NCBI RefSeq assembly: GCF_040126305.1
Contig: NZ_CP149510.1
Coordinates: 417,001 to 481,000 of the forward strand
DNA: 64,000 nucleotides
Origin: Pararhizobium sp. A13
Lineage (GTDB): Bacteria > Pseudomonadota > Alphaproteobacteria > Rhizobiales > Rhizobiaceae
Reading direction: 5' to 3'
Part shown: positions 9,054-18,043 of the stretch, piece by piece
Position numbering within the stretch: position 1 is the stretch's first letter
Layout of the letters: each line of letters starts with the position of its first letter
Made by a program: the position numbers and the translations under genes
The notes under the pieces: generated by a model
What the model saw: only the letters and a program-made list of their open reading frames with translations
Told to the model about the DNA's origin: nothing
Databases searched by the model: none

Positions 9054-10820
9054 GTGAAACATTCGAAAAGTACCCAGAGCATTACCGATCCTATTCAGGC
9101 CTTGCGCGACTGCAAGATGGCCTTCGTCGGCGTGTTCATTGCGAGCGCTCTTGTCAATATTCTTTACCTGACGGGCTCCTTCTTCATGCTGGAGGTCTAT
9201 GATCGGGTACTACCCAGCCGAAGCATCCCGACCCTTGTCGCGCTCTGCTTGCTGGCCCTGTTGCTCTATGCTTTCCAGGGCGCCTTCGAAATGGTGCGCG
9301 GCCGCATGTTCGTGCGCATTGCCGGCGCGCTCGATGAAGCCATGAGTGGCCGCATCTATCGCGCCGTGGTCCAGGCTCCGTTGAAATTGCGCACACAGGG
9401 CGACGGCCTGCAGGCATTGCGTGATTTCGACCAGATCCGCTCCTTCCTGTCGGGATCAGGCCCGGCAGCTTTCCTCGATCTGCCCTGGTTGCCGCTTTAT
9501 ATCGCCATCTGCTTCATGTTCCATTACTGGATCGGTATCGTCGCGGTCGGCGGCTCGATCATCCTGATCACGCTCACGTTCTTGACCAATCGCGGCACCC
9601 AGGCGCCCTCCAAAAGAGCATCGGAGGCCGGCAACCAGCGCAACGCCTTCGCTCAGTCCTCGCAGCGCAACGCCGAAGTCATGCAGGCCATGGGCATGCT
9701 CGGCCGCATGTCGCAGCTCTGGGACGTGCGAAACAGCAACTACCGGGAACAGAACCGCGAGACGTCCGACGTCGGCAATGGCTATGGCGCGCTCTCCAAG
9801 GTGTCCCGCATGGCGCTGCAATCCGCAGTTCTCGCCACCGGCGCCGTTCTGGTCATCGAGGGCTCGGCTTCTCCGGGCATCATCATCGCAGGTTCAATCC
9901 TGACGGCACGCGCCCTCGCCCCGGTCGAACTGGCGATCGGCAACTGGCGCAGCTTCGTTTCCGCCATGCAAAGCCGGCAAAGGCTGAAGGATCTGCTGAC
10001 CGCTCTGCCGGAGCGCGACGCCCCGCTGGAACTGCCCGTGCCGAAGGAAAAGCTGAGCGCCGAAAATCTTGCCGGCGGCCCGCCAGGGGCGCAGCGCCTG
10101 ACCTTCGCCGAAGTCAATTTCGTGGTGAAGGCCGGCAGCGCGCTCGGCGTCATCGGCCCAAGTGCTTCGGGCAAGTCATCGCTCGCGCGCGCTCTGATCG
10201 GCATCTGGCCATCCTATCGCGGCTCTGTCCGGCTTGACGGTGCTGCGCTCGACCAGTGGGATACTGACAGGCTCGGCCGGTATGTCGGCTATCTGCCGCA
10301 GGATGTCGAACTGTTCGCCGGCACCGTGGCGCAGAACATTGCGCGTTTTGCAGACGACGCGTCAGCCGGGGCAGTCGTTTCCGCGGCCCGGGCCGCGCGC
10401 GTCCACGATCTCATCCTGAAACTGCCGAACGGCTACGAAACCGAGATCGGCGAAAGTGGCGCAGCGCTTTCGGCCGGCCAGCGCCAGCGTATCGCACTGG
10501 CACGCGCGCTCTACGGCGACCCCTTCCTGGTGGTTCTCGACGAGCCCAACTCCAACCTCGACGCCGAGGGCGAACAGGCACTCACCGACGCGATTATGAG
10601 CGCGCGCGCCCGCGGCGGGATCGTCGTCGTCGTCGCCCACCGGCCGAGCGCGCTTGCAGCCGCCGATATGGTGTTGATGATGAACGAAGGACGGATGCAG
10701 GCCTTCGGGCCGAGAGACGAAGTGCTTGCGCAGATCCTGCGCAAACAAAACCGCCCGCCGCAAATTGCCGGCTCCACCTCACTGAAAATCGTGGGTGAAG
10801 AACAGGAGTCCGCGTCGTGA
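9054..10820 (+). CDS. prsD: type I secretion system ABC permease/ATPase (PrsD-like)
   Basis: Inner-membrane exporter half-transporter, 588 residues, of the PrsD/LipB/AprD group that pumps unprocessed proteins with C-terminal signals. N-terminal membrane domain (about residues 25-310), then an ATPase domain with Walker A GPSASGKSS near 366, signature LSAGQRQRIALARAL near 472 and Walker B VVLDEPNSNLD near 492, closing with the switch VAHRP. No C39 peptidase domain is present. GTG start with GAGGAC a short distance upstream; stop overlaps the start of the fusion-protein gene. The symbol is by similarity; no secreted substrate gene is nearby. Confidence 0.85.
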   Translation: MKHSKSTQSITDPIQALRDCKMAFVGVFIASALVNILYLTGSFFMLEVYDRVLPSRSIPTLVALCLLALLLYAFQGAFEMVRGRMFVRIAGALDEAMSGRIYRAVVQAPLKLRTQGDGLQALRDFDQIRSFLSGSGPAAFLDLPWLPLYIAICFMFHYWIGIVAVGGSIILITLTFLTNRGTQAPSKRASEAGNQRNAFAQSSQRNAEVMQAMGMLGRMSQLWDVRNSNYREQNRETSDVGNGYGALSKVSRMALQSAVLATGAVLVIEGSASPGIIIAGSILTARALAPVELAIGNWRSFVSAMQSRQRLKDLLTALPERDAPLELPVPKEKLSAENLAGGPPGAQRLTFAEVNFVVKAGSALGVIGPSASGKSSLARALIGIWPSYRGSVRLDGAALDQWDTDRLGRYVGYLPQDVELFAGTVAQNIARFADDASAGAVVSAARAARVHDLILKLPNGYETEIGESGAALSAGQRQRIALARALYGDPFLVVLDEPNSNLDAEGEQALTDAIMSARARGGIVVVVAHRPSALAAADMVLMMNEGRMQAFGPRDEVLAQILRKQNRPPQIAGSTSLKIVGEEQESAS

Positions 10821-12145
10821 CCGATATCTCCATGGAAACAAAACCGGTGAACTCCCGCCGCTCGCTTGCCCGGCACATGACCGCCGTCTCGATCCTTGCC
10901 CTCGCCCTCGTCGTCGGCGTTGGCGGCTGGGCGGCAACGACCGAACTGTCGAGCGCGATCGTCGCTTCCGGCACCGTCGTGGTCGAGAACAACGTCAAGA
11001 AAATCCAGCACCTGACCGGCGGCATCGTCGGCGAGGTATTGGTGAAGGAAGGCGATAGCGTCAAGGCCGGGCAGACCCTGATCAAGCTCGATGGCACGAC
11101 CGTTCGCGCCAACCTGTCGATCGTGCAGAACACCCTGGCGCAGCTTTATGCCCGCCGCGCCCGCCTGCTGGCCGAACAGACCGGCGCCGACGAATTCACC
11201 ATCCCGGAAGACCTGAACGCGCTCACATCAGGCTCAAGCACACCTGCCGCCCTTCTCGAAGAAAGTGAACGCAAGCTCTTCATCAGCCGCAAGAACGCGC
11301 TTGTCGGCATGAAAAGCCAGCTCGCATCGCGCAAGGGCCAGCTGGCCGACGAAACCAAGGGCCTGACGGTTCAGCTGGCTGCCATCGAGGATGCGCTGAA
11401 GCTGATCGAGGAGGAACTGTCGGGTCTCGACAAGCTCTATGGCCAGGGCCTGGTTTCCATGCAGCGGCTGACCGAGCTCAAGCGTAACCGCGCCCAGCTG
11501 GAAGGCGACCGCGGTGCGCGCATCGCCTCCCGGGCGCAGGCCGCCGGCAAATCCAGCGAGATCGACCTGCAGATCCTGCAGCTCGACGAAGACCGCCACA
11601 CCGAGAACGCCAAGGAACTGACCGACGTCGAGGGTAAGATCGCCGAATACGAAGACCGCCGCATCGCCGCCATCGATCAGTTGAAGCGCCTCGATATCGC
11701 CTCGCCGCTGGACGGACGGATCTACCAGCTCGCCGTGCATTCGGTGAACGGCGTCATCAATCCCGGTGAGGTGCTGATGCTCGTCGTCCCTGGCGCAGAC
11801 GGCCTGACGGTCGAGGCCAAGATCGCCACGCACGACATCGACCAGATACGCTTGGGACAGCCGGTTGAAATCCGCTTCAGTGCCTTCAACCAGCGCACCA
11901 CACCGATCGTAGAGGCGGAAGTCGTGACCATCGCGCCGGACATTGTCACCGACCAGCGCACCGGCGCCACATATTACCCGCTGCGCATCAAGCCCAAGCC
12001 GGAAAGCCTCGCTCAACTGAAGGGATTGTCGCTCTATCCGGGCATGCCCTCGGAGGTCTTCATCAAGATCGCCGACCGCACCGTGATATCCTACCTCGCA
12101 AAACCACTGACCGAACAACTACAGCATACATTCCGCGAGGATTGA
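10817..12145 (+). CDS. prsE: type I secretion membrane fusion protein, HlyD family (PrsE-like)
   Basis: Periplasmic adaptor (442 residues) linking the ABC exporter to an outer-membrane TolC-like channel. One N-terminal membrane helix (about residues 18-40), a biotinyl-lipoyl-like segment (IQHLTGGIVGEVLVKEGDSV near 62-81), a long Leu/Glu/Arg-rich coiled-coil region (about 90-290), and the HlyD-family C-terminal beta domain ending LSLYPGMPSEVFIK. GTG start overlapping the prsD stop. No TolC-type gene is present, so the outer-membrane partner is encoded elsewhere. Confidence 0.85.
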   Translation: MTDISMETKPVNSRRSLARHMTAVSILALALVVGVGGWAATTELSSAIVASGTVVVENNVKKIQHLTGGIVGEVLVKEGDSVKAGQTLIKLDGTTVRANLSIVQNTLAQLYARRARLLAEQTGADEFTIPEDLNALTSGSSTPAALLEESERKLFISRKNALVGMKSQLASRKGQLADETKGLTVQLAAIEDALKLIEEELSGLDKLYGQGLVSMQRLTELKRNRAQLEGDRGARIASRAQAAGKSSEIDLQILQLDEDRHTENAKELTDVEGKIAEYEDRRIAAIDQLKRLDIASPLDGRIYQLAVHSVNGVINPGEVLMLVVPGADGLTVEAKIATHDIDQIRLGQPVEIRFSAFNQRTTPIVEAEVVTIAPDIVTDQRTGATYYPLRIKPKPESLAQLKGLSLYPGMPSEVFIKIADRTVISYLAKPLTEQLQHTFRED

Positions 12146-12150
12146 GCTGC

Positions 12151-12189
12151 CCTGCAACACGCGCGGCGCCACGTCGCGCGTGTTGCAGG
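12151..12189 (+). terminator. strong hairpin after the secretion operon
   Basis: Perfect 15-bp inverted repeat: CCTGCAACACGCGCG (12151-12165), a 9-nt loop, then its exact complement (12175-12189). It begins 5 bp after the prsE stop. It is followed by AAAA rather than a T-run, so intrinsic termination on the plus strand is uncertain. It could instead stabilise the 3' end of the message. Confidence 0.55.
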
Positions 12190-12271
12190 AAAACGCTGAT
12201 TGGAAACATTCCTTGCTGCCCTGCAAAAATGGCGTGGCCGCGCGCCACCCGGCAGGTGTAAGACCGTTCTG

Positions 12272-13180
12272 ATGACTTCGAAGCGAACCGGCTACATCTT
12301 CGTCCTGCTTGCGATCTCGATTTTCTCGATCCAGGACGCGATTTCCAAGCATTTGGGCGGCCTCTATCCACCCGTCCTGATCACGATGATCCGCTACTGG
12401 GCCTTCGCGGCCTTTGCCATCGCGTTGGCATCACGAACGCAGGGCGGTCTTTCGGCGGCGGCAAAAACGAAGCGGCCGGTCCTGCAGATCTTGCGTGGCG
12501 TCCTGCTTGCCTTCCAGATCGTCGTCGTCATTTTTTCGTTTTCCACGGTCGGCCTTGCACATTCGCAGGCAATCTTCTCCTCGGGACCCCTGTTTGTAGC
12601 ACTTCTCTCCATGCCGCTTCTAGGTGAGCGCGTCGGCTGGCGGCGGTGGACGGCCATCATCATCGGATTGCTCGGCGTTCTCCTCATCCTGAACCCGGGC
12701 GGCGGCAGCTTCGACCTCAAGCTTCTGATCCCGATCTCGTCATCGCTGATCTTCGCGATCTACGTGATCTCGACGCGGCTGGTCAGCCGCGTCGATACTG
12801 CCATGACGAGCTTTTTCTACACGGGTGTCGCCGGTGCCGTGGCGATCACGGCCGTCGGCCCTTTCTACTGGACGGCGCTTGCACCACAGGACTGGGTCTG
12901 GATGCTGCTGCTCTGCATCACCGGAACGACCAGCCACTTTTTCCTGATCAAGGCCTATGAACTGCTCGACGCCGCCGAGGTCCAGCCGCTCACCTATTTG
13001 CAACTCGTCTTCGCCTCGATCATCGGCGTCGTCATATTCGGCGAAACGATCGGGCTCAATGTGATTGCCGGATCGGCTATCGTCGTCTGCGCGGGGATTT
13101 TTACCGTCTGGCGCGAAAGCGTTGTCGCCCGGCGGAAAGCCAAACCACCGGAGCCGCCGTCCTCTCAGACGCTGACCTGA
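12272..13180 (+). CDS. EamA/DMT-family transporter
   Basis: Inner-membrane transporter of the drug/metabolite superfamily, 302 residues, about ten membrane helices formed by two EamA repeats (roughly residues 5-140 and 150-285). The start [20 protein letters not shown] and the helix-end motif [11 protein letters not shown] near residue 120 are typical. The ATG at 12272 gives a standard N-terminus; a TTG at 12200 would add 24 residues without membrane character. The substrate cannot be read from sequence. It converges with ung, overlapping by 16 bp. Confidence 0.85.
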   Translation: MTSKRTGYIFVLLAISIFSIQDAISKHLGGLYPPVLITMIRYWAFAAFAIALASRTQGGLSAAAKTKRPVLQILRGVLLAFQIVVVIFSFSTVGLAHSQAIFSSGPLFVALLSMPLLGERVGWRRWTAIIIGLLGVLLILNPGGGSFDLKLLIPISSSLIFAIYVISTRLVSRVDTAMTSFFYTGVAGAVAITAVGPFYWTALAPQDWVWMLLLCITGTTSHFFLIKAYELLDAAEVQPLTYLQLVFASIIGVVIFGETIGLNVIAGSAIVVCAGIFTVWRESVVARRKAKPPEPPSSQTLT

Positions 13181-13899
13181 GCCTGCACTTCGGGATTGGC
13201 CGGCAGAGCCCAGTCGATGGGCTCGCGCCCATTCGTAGCGAGGAAATCGTTGGCCTTGGAAAAGGGTTTGCTGCCGAAGAACCCGTTATGGGCCGACAGC
13301 GGCGATGGGTGCGGCGAGCGGAGCACGAGATGGCGCGACCGATCGACGAAGGCGGCCTTCTTCTGTGCATAGGATCCCCACAGGATGAAGACGACCGGAT
13401 GCTCCTGCTCGTTGATCGCGCGGATGATCGCATCGGTGAACCGTTCCCAGCCCTTGCCCTGATGGGACGCCGCGATCGCGCGCTCGACCGTCAATACGCT
13501 GTTGAGCAACAGCACCCCCTGGCGCGCCCAGCCTTCGAGAAAACCGTGGCGGGCGGGCGGAATGCCGAGGTCGCTCTGCAGTTCCTTGTAGATATTCACC
13601 AGCGACGGCGGCAACCGCACGCCGGGTTTGACGCTGAAGGACAACCCATGCGCCTGCCCCTCCCCGTGATAGGGATCCTGCCCGAGAATGACGACCCGCA
13701 CCGTCTCGAGCGGCGTAAGGTCCAAGGCTCGGAAATACTCCGGTCCCTTGGGGAAAATCTGTTTGCCGTCACGTTTTTCCTGAAGGAGGAACGCCTTCAG
13801 CTCGGCCATGTAGGGGCTGGAGAATTCCGGCACCAGGACCGCTTTCCAGCTTTTCTCGAGCGTCACATTCGATTCCATCGCGTTTTCCGGCCTCTCCAT
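13165..13899 (-). CDS. ung: uracil-DNA glycosylase
   Basis: Base-excision repair enzyme of family 1 that removes uracil from DNA. 244 residues. The water-activating loop [18 protein letters not shown] (about residues 73-90) has the catalytic Asp, and [13 protein letters not shown] near 200 is the minor-groove intercalation loop with the catalytic His. ATG at 13899 is used; an internal ATG at 13878 (preceded by GGAGAGG at wider spacing) is an alternative. The 3' end overlaps the transporter gene antisense. Confidence 0.96.
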   Translation of the reverse strand: MERPENAMESNVTLEKSWKAVLVPEFSSPYMAELKAFLLQEKRDGKQIFPKGPEYFRALDLTPLETVRVVILGQDPYHGEGQAHGLSFSVKPGVRLPPSLVNIYKELQSDLGIPPARHGFLEGWARQGVLLLNSVLTVERAIAASHQGKGWERFTDAIIRAINEQEHPVVFILWGSYAQKKAAFVDRSRHLVLRSPHPSPLSAHNGFFGSKPFSKANDFLATNGREPIDWALPANPEVQAQVSV

Positions 13900-13982
13900 T
13901 CCCGTCCGTCGGACGCGCCGAATTTAACGCCGGAATGATCCATGGCAAGCATGAACGTCGAGAAGCGGCGAATGAGTTTCAA

Positions 13983-14045
13983 TATATTTGCTGAAATATA
14001 ATGCTAGCCAATCGCGCTACACCGTTATATCTACAGGAATATCTC
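13983..14045 (+). promoter_or_regulatory. candidate modA promoter/ModE-type operator region
   Basis: Two AT-rich symmetric elements lie just before modA. TATATTT-GCTG-AAATATA (13983-14000) is a perfect 7-bp inverted repeat. CGTTATAT (14023-14030) followed by AATAT matches the half-site style of ModE boxes (CGTTATAT...ATATAACG), although the right half is poor. Position before modABC and a ModE-like gene nearby support molybdate-dependent control; the exact site is inferred. Confidence 0.4.
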
Positions 14046-14063
14046 GAACCGATGGGGAAACGC

Positions 14064-14858
14064 ATGCATACTGAACGTCGAAGCCTGCTGAAATTTGTTG
14101 CAGCCACCGTCGCCGCTCTCTGGATCAGCGGAATGCCGCTGCTGCAACCGGCGGCCGCGGCCGAAAAAGTTACCGTCTTTGCTGCCGCCAGCCTGAAGAA
14201 CGCTCTCGATGCCGTCAACGGCGAGTGGCAGAAGGAAGCCGGCAGGGAAACGACCGTCTCCTATGCGGCGAGCTCGGCGCTCGCCAAGCAGATCGAGGCC
14301 GGCGCGCCGGCCGATGTCTTCATCTCCGCCGATCTGGCCTGGATGGACTACGTCGCCGAAAAGAAACTGATCAAGGACGACACGCGCGCCAACCTGCTCG
14401 GCAACCGCATCGTTCTGGTGACCGGCAGCCAAGACGCCGCTCCCGTTGATATCAAGCAGGACTTCGACCTGAAGGGCCTGCTTGGCGAGGAGAAACTTGC
14501 TATGGGCGCCGTCGATTCCGTTCCTGCCGGCAAGTACGGCAAGGCCGCGCTCGAAAAGCTCGGCGTCTGGTCGTCCGTTGAAAAGAATGTGGCCGGTGCC
14601 GAAAACGTCCGGGCAGCGCTTCTCTTGGTTTCCAAGGGCGAAGCACCCTATGGCATCGTCTACAAGACGGATGCCGCCGCCGACAAAGGCGTGAAGATTG
14701 CCGGCACTTTCCCCGAAGACAGCCATCCGCCGATCGTCTACCCGATTGCCATCACAGCCGAGAGCAAGAACCCGGACGCCGCTGCTTATGTCGATTTCAT
14801 CAAATCGGCCAAAGCTGCAGCTCTCTTCGAAGCGCAGGGCTTTACCATCCTGAAATAA
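14064..14858 (+). CDS. modA: molybdate ABC transporter, periplasmic binding protein
   Basis: High-affinity molybdate/tungstate binding protein. 264 residues from the ATG at 14064, which follows GGGGAAACGC at good spacing; ATG at 14052 is also possible. A signal peptide spans about residues 1-30 (RRSLLKF... hydrophobic ...AAAAE). The mature start KVTVFAAASLKNALDAV is the ModA signature, and SSALAKQIEAGAPADVFISA near 70-90 holds anion-binding Ser/Ala residues. First gene of modABC, with alternative hairpins directly after its stop codon. Confidence 0.95.
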   Translation: MHTERRSLLKFVAATVAALWISGMPLLQPAAAAEKVTVFAAASLKNALDAVNGEWQKEAGRETTVSYAASSALAKQIEAGAPADVFISADLAWMDYVAEKKLIKDDTRANLLGNRIVLVTGSQDAAPVDIKQDFDLKGLLGEEKLAMGAVDSVPAGKYGKAALEKLGVWSSVEKNVAGAENVRAALLLVSKGEAPYGIVYKTDAAADKGVKIAGTFPEDSHPPIVYPIAITAESKNPDAAAYVDFIKSAKAAALFEAQGFTILK

Positions 14859-14891
14859 GGATAGAACGCGCTCTATCCGCCAAGGGATAGA
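14859..14891 (+). promoter_or_regulatory. intercistronic alternative hairpins between modA and modB
   Basis: The heptamer GGATAGA occurs at 14859-14865 and 14885-14891, with its complement TCTATCC between them at 14872-14878. The middle copy can pair with either flank, giving two mutually exclusive 7-bp hairpins with 6-nt loops. It begins at the base after the modA stop. It may stabilise the modA message over modBC or act as an attenuator; the role is inferred. Confidence 0.4.
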
Positions 14892-14929
14892 GCGCCTATC
14901 GTCTGCCGGCAAGGACGGGAGCACGGCAT

Positions 14930-15631
14930 TTGGACTGGCTGGTTTTGAGCGACGCGGAGTGGACGGCGATCCGCCTCAGTCTGCGCGTCTCGTTTGTCGC
15001 CATGTTCGCCAGCCTGCCCTTGGCGATCGGCATTGCCATGATCCTGGCGCGGGGTCGCTTCTGGGGGAAATCCATCCTCAATGGCATCGTTCACCTTCCC
15101 CTGGTCCTGCCACCGGTCGTGACCGGTTTTCTTCTGCTCGTCCTGTTCGGAAAACGTGGGCCGATCGGTGCGTTTCTCGCCGAATACACAGGCCTTGTCT
15201 TTTCCTTCCGCTGGACGGGGGCGGCGCTTGCCTGCGCCATCATGGCCTTCCCGCTGATGGTGCGCAGCATCCGGCTGTCGATCGAGGCGGTCGACCGCAG
15301 ACTTGAGCAGGCGGCCGCAACGCTGGGAGCCGGCCCTGCCTGGGTTTTCCTGACGGTCACGCTACCCCTCGTCCTGCCCGGCATCATCGCCGGCATGATC
15401 CTCGCTTTTGCCAAGGCGATGGGGGAGTTCGGCGCGACGATCACCTTTGTTTCCAATATCCCCGGCGAAACCCAGACGCTTTCCTCGGCGATCTATACCT
15501 TTACGCAGGTCCCCGGCGGCGACGCCGGCGCGTTTCGCCTGACCATCTTTTCCATCGTCATATCCATGGCGGCGCTGATGGTCTCGGAAGTCCTGGCAAA
15601 CCTCGCGGCGAAGAAGGTGGACGTCGCATGA
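14930..15631 (+). CDS. modB: molybdate ABC transporter, permease
   Basis: Inner-membrane permease subunit, 233 residues, about five to six helices. The EAA loop that contacts ModC is seen as [22 protein letters not shown] near residue 125. [15 protein letters not shown] at the N-terminus is typical of ModB. TTG start at 14930, preceded by AAGGACGGGA; no better ATG gives the conserved N-terminus. Its stop overlaps the modC ATG by 4 bp. Confidence 0.94.
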   Translation: MDWLVLSDAEWTAIRLSLRVSFVAMFASLPLAIGIAMILARGRFWGKSILNGIVHLPLVLPPVVTGFLLLVLFGKRGPIGAFLAEYTGLVFSFRWTGAALACAIMAFPLMVRSIRLSIEAVDRRLEQAAATLGAGPAWVFLTVTLPLVLPGIIAGMILAFAKAMGEFGATITFVSNIPGETQTLSSAIYTFTQVPGGDAGAFRLTIFSIVISMAALMVSEVLANLAAKKVDVA

Positions 15632-16695
15632 GCCTTGAGGTCGACATTCGCCATCGCCTTGGCGCGTTCTCCATCGAGGCCGCGTTCTCCGCGGATAGGG
15701 GCGTGACAGCGCTCTTCGGTCGCTCCGGATCGGGCAAGACCTCGCTGATCAACGCCATTGCCGGCTTGCTGCATCCCGATCGCGGGTGGCTCGCGTTCAA
15801 CGGCGACGTTCTGGTCGATAGCGAGACCCGTGTTTTTGTGCCGCCGCACAGGCGGCGCTTCGGCTATGTCTTTCAGGAAGCACGGCTTTTCCCGCATTTG
15901 AGCGTGCGACACAATCTCGGCTATGGACGCTGGTTCGCACGGAGCGGTCATGAGGGACCGAATTTCGATCGCATCGTCGATCTGCTCGGTGTCGGCCCAC
16001 TTCTGGACAGAGCACCGGCAAATCTATCGGGCGGCGAAAAACAGCGCATCGCCATCGGCCGGGCGCTGCTCTCCAACCCGCGCCTGCTTTTGATGGACGA
16101 ACCACTGGCCGCACTCGACGACGAGCGGAAGGCGGAAATCCTGCCTTATCTGGAACGGCTGCGGGACGAAACGGAAATTCCGATCATCTATGTCAGCCAC
16201 TCGGTCGCCGAAGTCGCGCGGTTGGCCAACAGGGTGATCGTGCTCGAAAGCGGCCGGATCAGCGCGTCCGGGGAGGCCGCAACGATCCTGAGCACACCCT
16301 CATCAGCGGTCAGCCGCCGCGAAGCGGGGGTGCTGGTCGAAGGTATTGTCGACCAAACGGACGCCGAGCATCAAATCACGGTCATTCGCGCAGGCGGCGT
16401 GCAGATCCGGGTGCCGCATCTGGATGCACCGCCGAAAAAGGCTGTCCGGCTGCAGATCGCAGCCCGCGACGTCATGCTGGCCACCAGCCGGCCCGAGGGC
16501 CTGAGCGCGCTCAACATCCTGCCGGGCACAATCGTGGGGATCGGCGAAGCGGGACAGGGCATGGTGGATGTGCGTCTGGATTGCGGCGGCGTGACGATCG
16601 TTTCCCGGGTAACCACGCTGTCACGCGACCTGCTCGGCCTGCAGGTTGGCAAGCCGGTTCATGCCGTCATCAAGAGTGTTGCGCTGGATCTGTGA
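15628..16695 (+). CDS. modC: molybdate ABC transporter, ATPase
   Basis: ATPase powering molybdate uptake, 355 residues. Walker [10 protein letters not shown] at residues 31-39, signature [16 protein letters not shown] near 134, Walker [14 protein letters not shown] near 153 and the switch His in [12 protein letters not shown] near 190. The C-terminal third (about 285-355) is a TOBE/Mop oxyanion-binding domain ([13 protein letters not shown]). ATG overlaps the modB stop. Its 3' end overlaps the ModE-like gene by 26 bp on the other strand. Confidence 0.95.
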   Translation: MSLEVDIRHRLGAFSIEAAFSADRGVTALFGRSGSGKTSLINAIAGLLHPDRGWLAFNGDVLVDSETRVFVPPHRRRFGYVFQEARLFPHLSVRHNLGYGRWFARSGHEGPNFDRIVDLLGVGPLLDRAPANLSGGEKQRIAIGRALLSNPRLLLMDEPLAALDDERKAEILPYLERLRDETEIPIIYVSHSVAEVARLANRVIVLESGRISASGEAATILSTPSSAVSRREAGVLVEGIVDQTDAEHQITVIRAGGVQIRVPHLDAPPKKAVRLQIAARDVMLATSRPEGLSALNILPGTIVGIGEAGQGMVDVRLDCGGVTIVSRVTTLSRDLLGLQVGKPVHAVIKSVALDL

Positions 16696-17077
16696 CCGGT
16701 GCGTCAGCCGGCATCGCATGGGGATTGCGGTTACTCTCCAGCCATGTCAATTCTGCCGAAAGCGCCGCCTCGGCCTTTTCCTCCATCGCCCGGAAAGTGT
16801 GGATCAATTCTTCGCCGAAAGGCGTGACGACCGCGCCGCCGCCCTGCTTTCCGCCGCGCTGCGACAAGACCGCATCCTGTTTGAACATGCCGTTGAGGGC
16901 GCTCACCAGCAACCAGGCCCGCCGATAGGACATGTCCATCGCCCTGCCCGCCGCGGAAATCGAGCCGGTCTCGCGAATGTGTTCCAGCAACGCAATCTTG
17001 CCCCGGCCCAGTCGCTCAGCATGAGGAAAATCGATCCTCAGAACGGGTTTGAGACCGGTGTTTTCTTTTGGTGTCAT
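16670..17077 (-). CDS. ModE-like winged-helix protein without a molybdate-binding domain
   Basis: Cytoplasmic DNA-binding protein of 135 residues matching only the N-terminal half of ModE. The winged helix covers about residues 20-100: [20 protein letters not shown], then [18 protein letters not shown] (recognition helix), then [19 protein letters not shown] (wing). The TOBE/Mop domain of full ModE is absent, so molybdate sensing would need another protein. Convergent with modC. Likely targets are molybdenum genes, by context. ATG at 17077. Confidence 0.85.
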   Translation of the reverse strand: MTPKENTGLKPVLRIDFPHAERLGRGKIALLEHIRETGSISAAGRAMDMSYRRAWLLVSALNGMFKQDAVLSQRGGKQGGGAVVTPFGEELIHTFRAMEEKAEAALSAELTWLESNRNPHAMPADAPVTDPAQHS

Positions 17078-17177
17078 GCGATTGCTGCGTGCCTTCTCTG
17101 GATCAGCAGAGACTATAGCGCTCGTCTGCAGATGTATAGCAGCAGCGCGCCCTGCAAGGACGGCAGGTCGCGCGGGA

Positions 17178-17915
17178 CTACAGGCTCATGCCGCCGTCGA
17201 TGACGTGCACCTGGCCCGTCGTGTAGTTGGAAACATCGCTGCCGAGATAGACGGCAAGCGCTGCGATTTCCTCCGGCTGACCGATGCGGCCCATCGGCTG
17301 GCGGGCGATGAAGGCGGCGCGTGCTTCCTCGTAGTTCCCTTGCGCCTTCATGCGATCCTCGAGTGAGGGCGATTGCACCGTGCCGGGCGCGATCGCGTTG
17401 CAGCGTATGCCCTGTTTGATATAGTCGAGGGCGATCGACTTGGTGAGGCCGATCACCGCCGCCTTGCTGGCCGAATAGGTGAAGCGGTTCGGCACGCCCA
17501 TGGGGACGCCGGCCACCGACGACATGTTGATGATCGAACCGCCACCGTTTTCGATCATGCCCGGCAGGAAGGCGCGGATGAGCCGGAACATCGACTTGAC
17601 GTTGAGATCGAAGGCGAAATCATAGTCCCGCTCGCTGGCCTCGAGGATCGTACCGGCGTGGACGACACCGGCGCAGTTGAACAGGACGTCTATGGTTCCG
17701 GTCTCCGCCGCAAAGGCAGAGATCGCATCCGCATTCATGACATCGAGTTTCGCGACGTTCATGCCAAGGGCGGAAAGCTCGGCCAGTTTTTCCTCGTTGA
17801 TGTCGGTCGCCGTGACGATCGCGCCTTCCCGCTGGAATGCATCGGCCGCTGCGCGGCCGATGCCTTGCGCTGCCGCCGTGATCACGGCGCGTTTGCCGGC
17901 CAGAAGTCCACCCAT
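17178..17915 (-). CDS. short-chain dehydrogenase/reductase
   Basis: Classical SDR of 245 residues, a cytoplasmic NAD(P)-dependent alcohol dehydrogenase. Cofactor loop AVITAAAQGIGRAAA at about residues 9-23 (unusual TAAAQGIG form), NCAGVVHAG near 85, catalytic Ser in INMSSVAGV near 135, and YSASK near 150. The sequence resembles 2-keto-3-deoxy-L-fuconate dehydrogenases and cytosolic 3-hydroxybutyrate dehydrogenases; substrate uncertain. ATG at 17915 follows AGGGAGGA. It lies 128 bp downstream of the sugar ABC operon on the same strand and probably belongs to that catabolic pathway. Confidence 0.85.
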   Translation of the reverse strand: MGGLLAGKRAVITAAAQGIGRAAADAFQREGAIVTATDINEEKLAELSALGMNVAKLDVMNADAISAFAAETGTIDVLFNCAGVVHAGTILEASERDYDFAFDLNVKSMFRLIRAFLPGMIENGGGSIINMSSVAGVPMGVPNRFTYSASKAAVIGLTKSIALDYIKQGIRCNAIAPGTVQSPSLEDRMKAQGNYEEARAAFIARQPMGRIGQPEEIAALAVYLGSDVSNYTTGQVHVIDGGMSL

Positions 17916-17970
17916 GTCATTCCTCCCTGTCGCGGCTATGGTCCGCATCCGTTTGCCGACAAAAAACATC

Positions 17971-17990
17971 GCGGGGTCCCCGCTTGTCAA
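17971..17990 (-). promoter_or_regulatory. GC palindrome and TTGACA before the SDR gene
   Basis: Between the sugar ABC ATPase stop and the SDR start, the minus strand reads TTGACA (17985-17990), then the 13-bp palindrome GCGGGG-A-CCCCGC (17971-17983), then a run of six T. It could be a weak terminator for the transport operon or an operator overlapping an SDR promoter. Sequence alone does not decide. Confidence 0.3.
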
Positions 17991-18043
17991 GGGTAGGAAA
18001 CGTATTTTTATACAGAAAAAACTAAACTCGGTGTGATCTGGCT

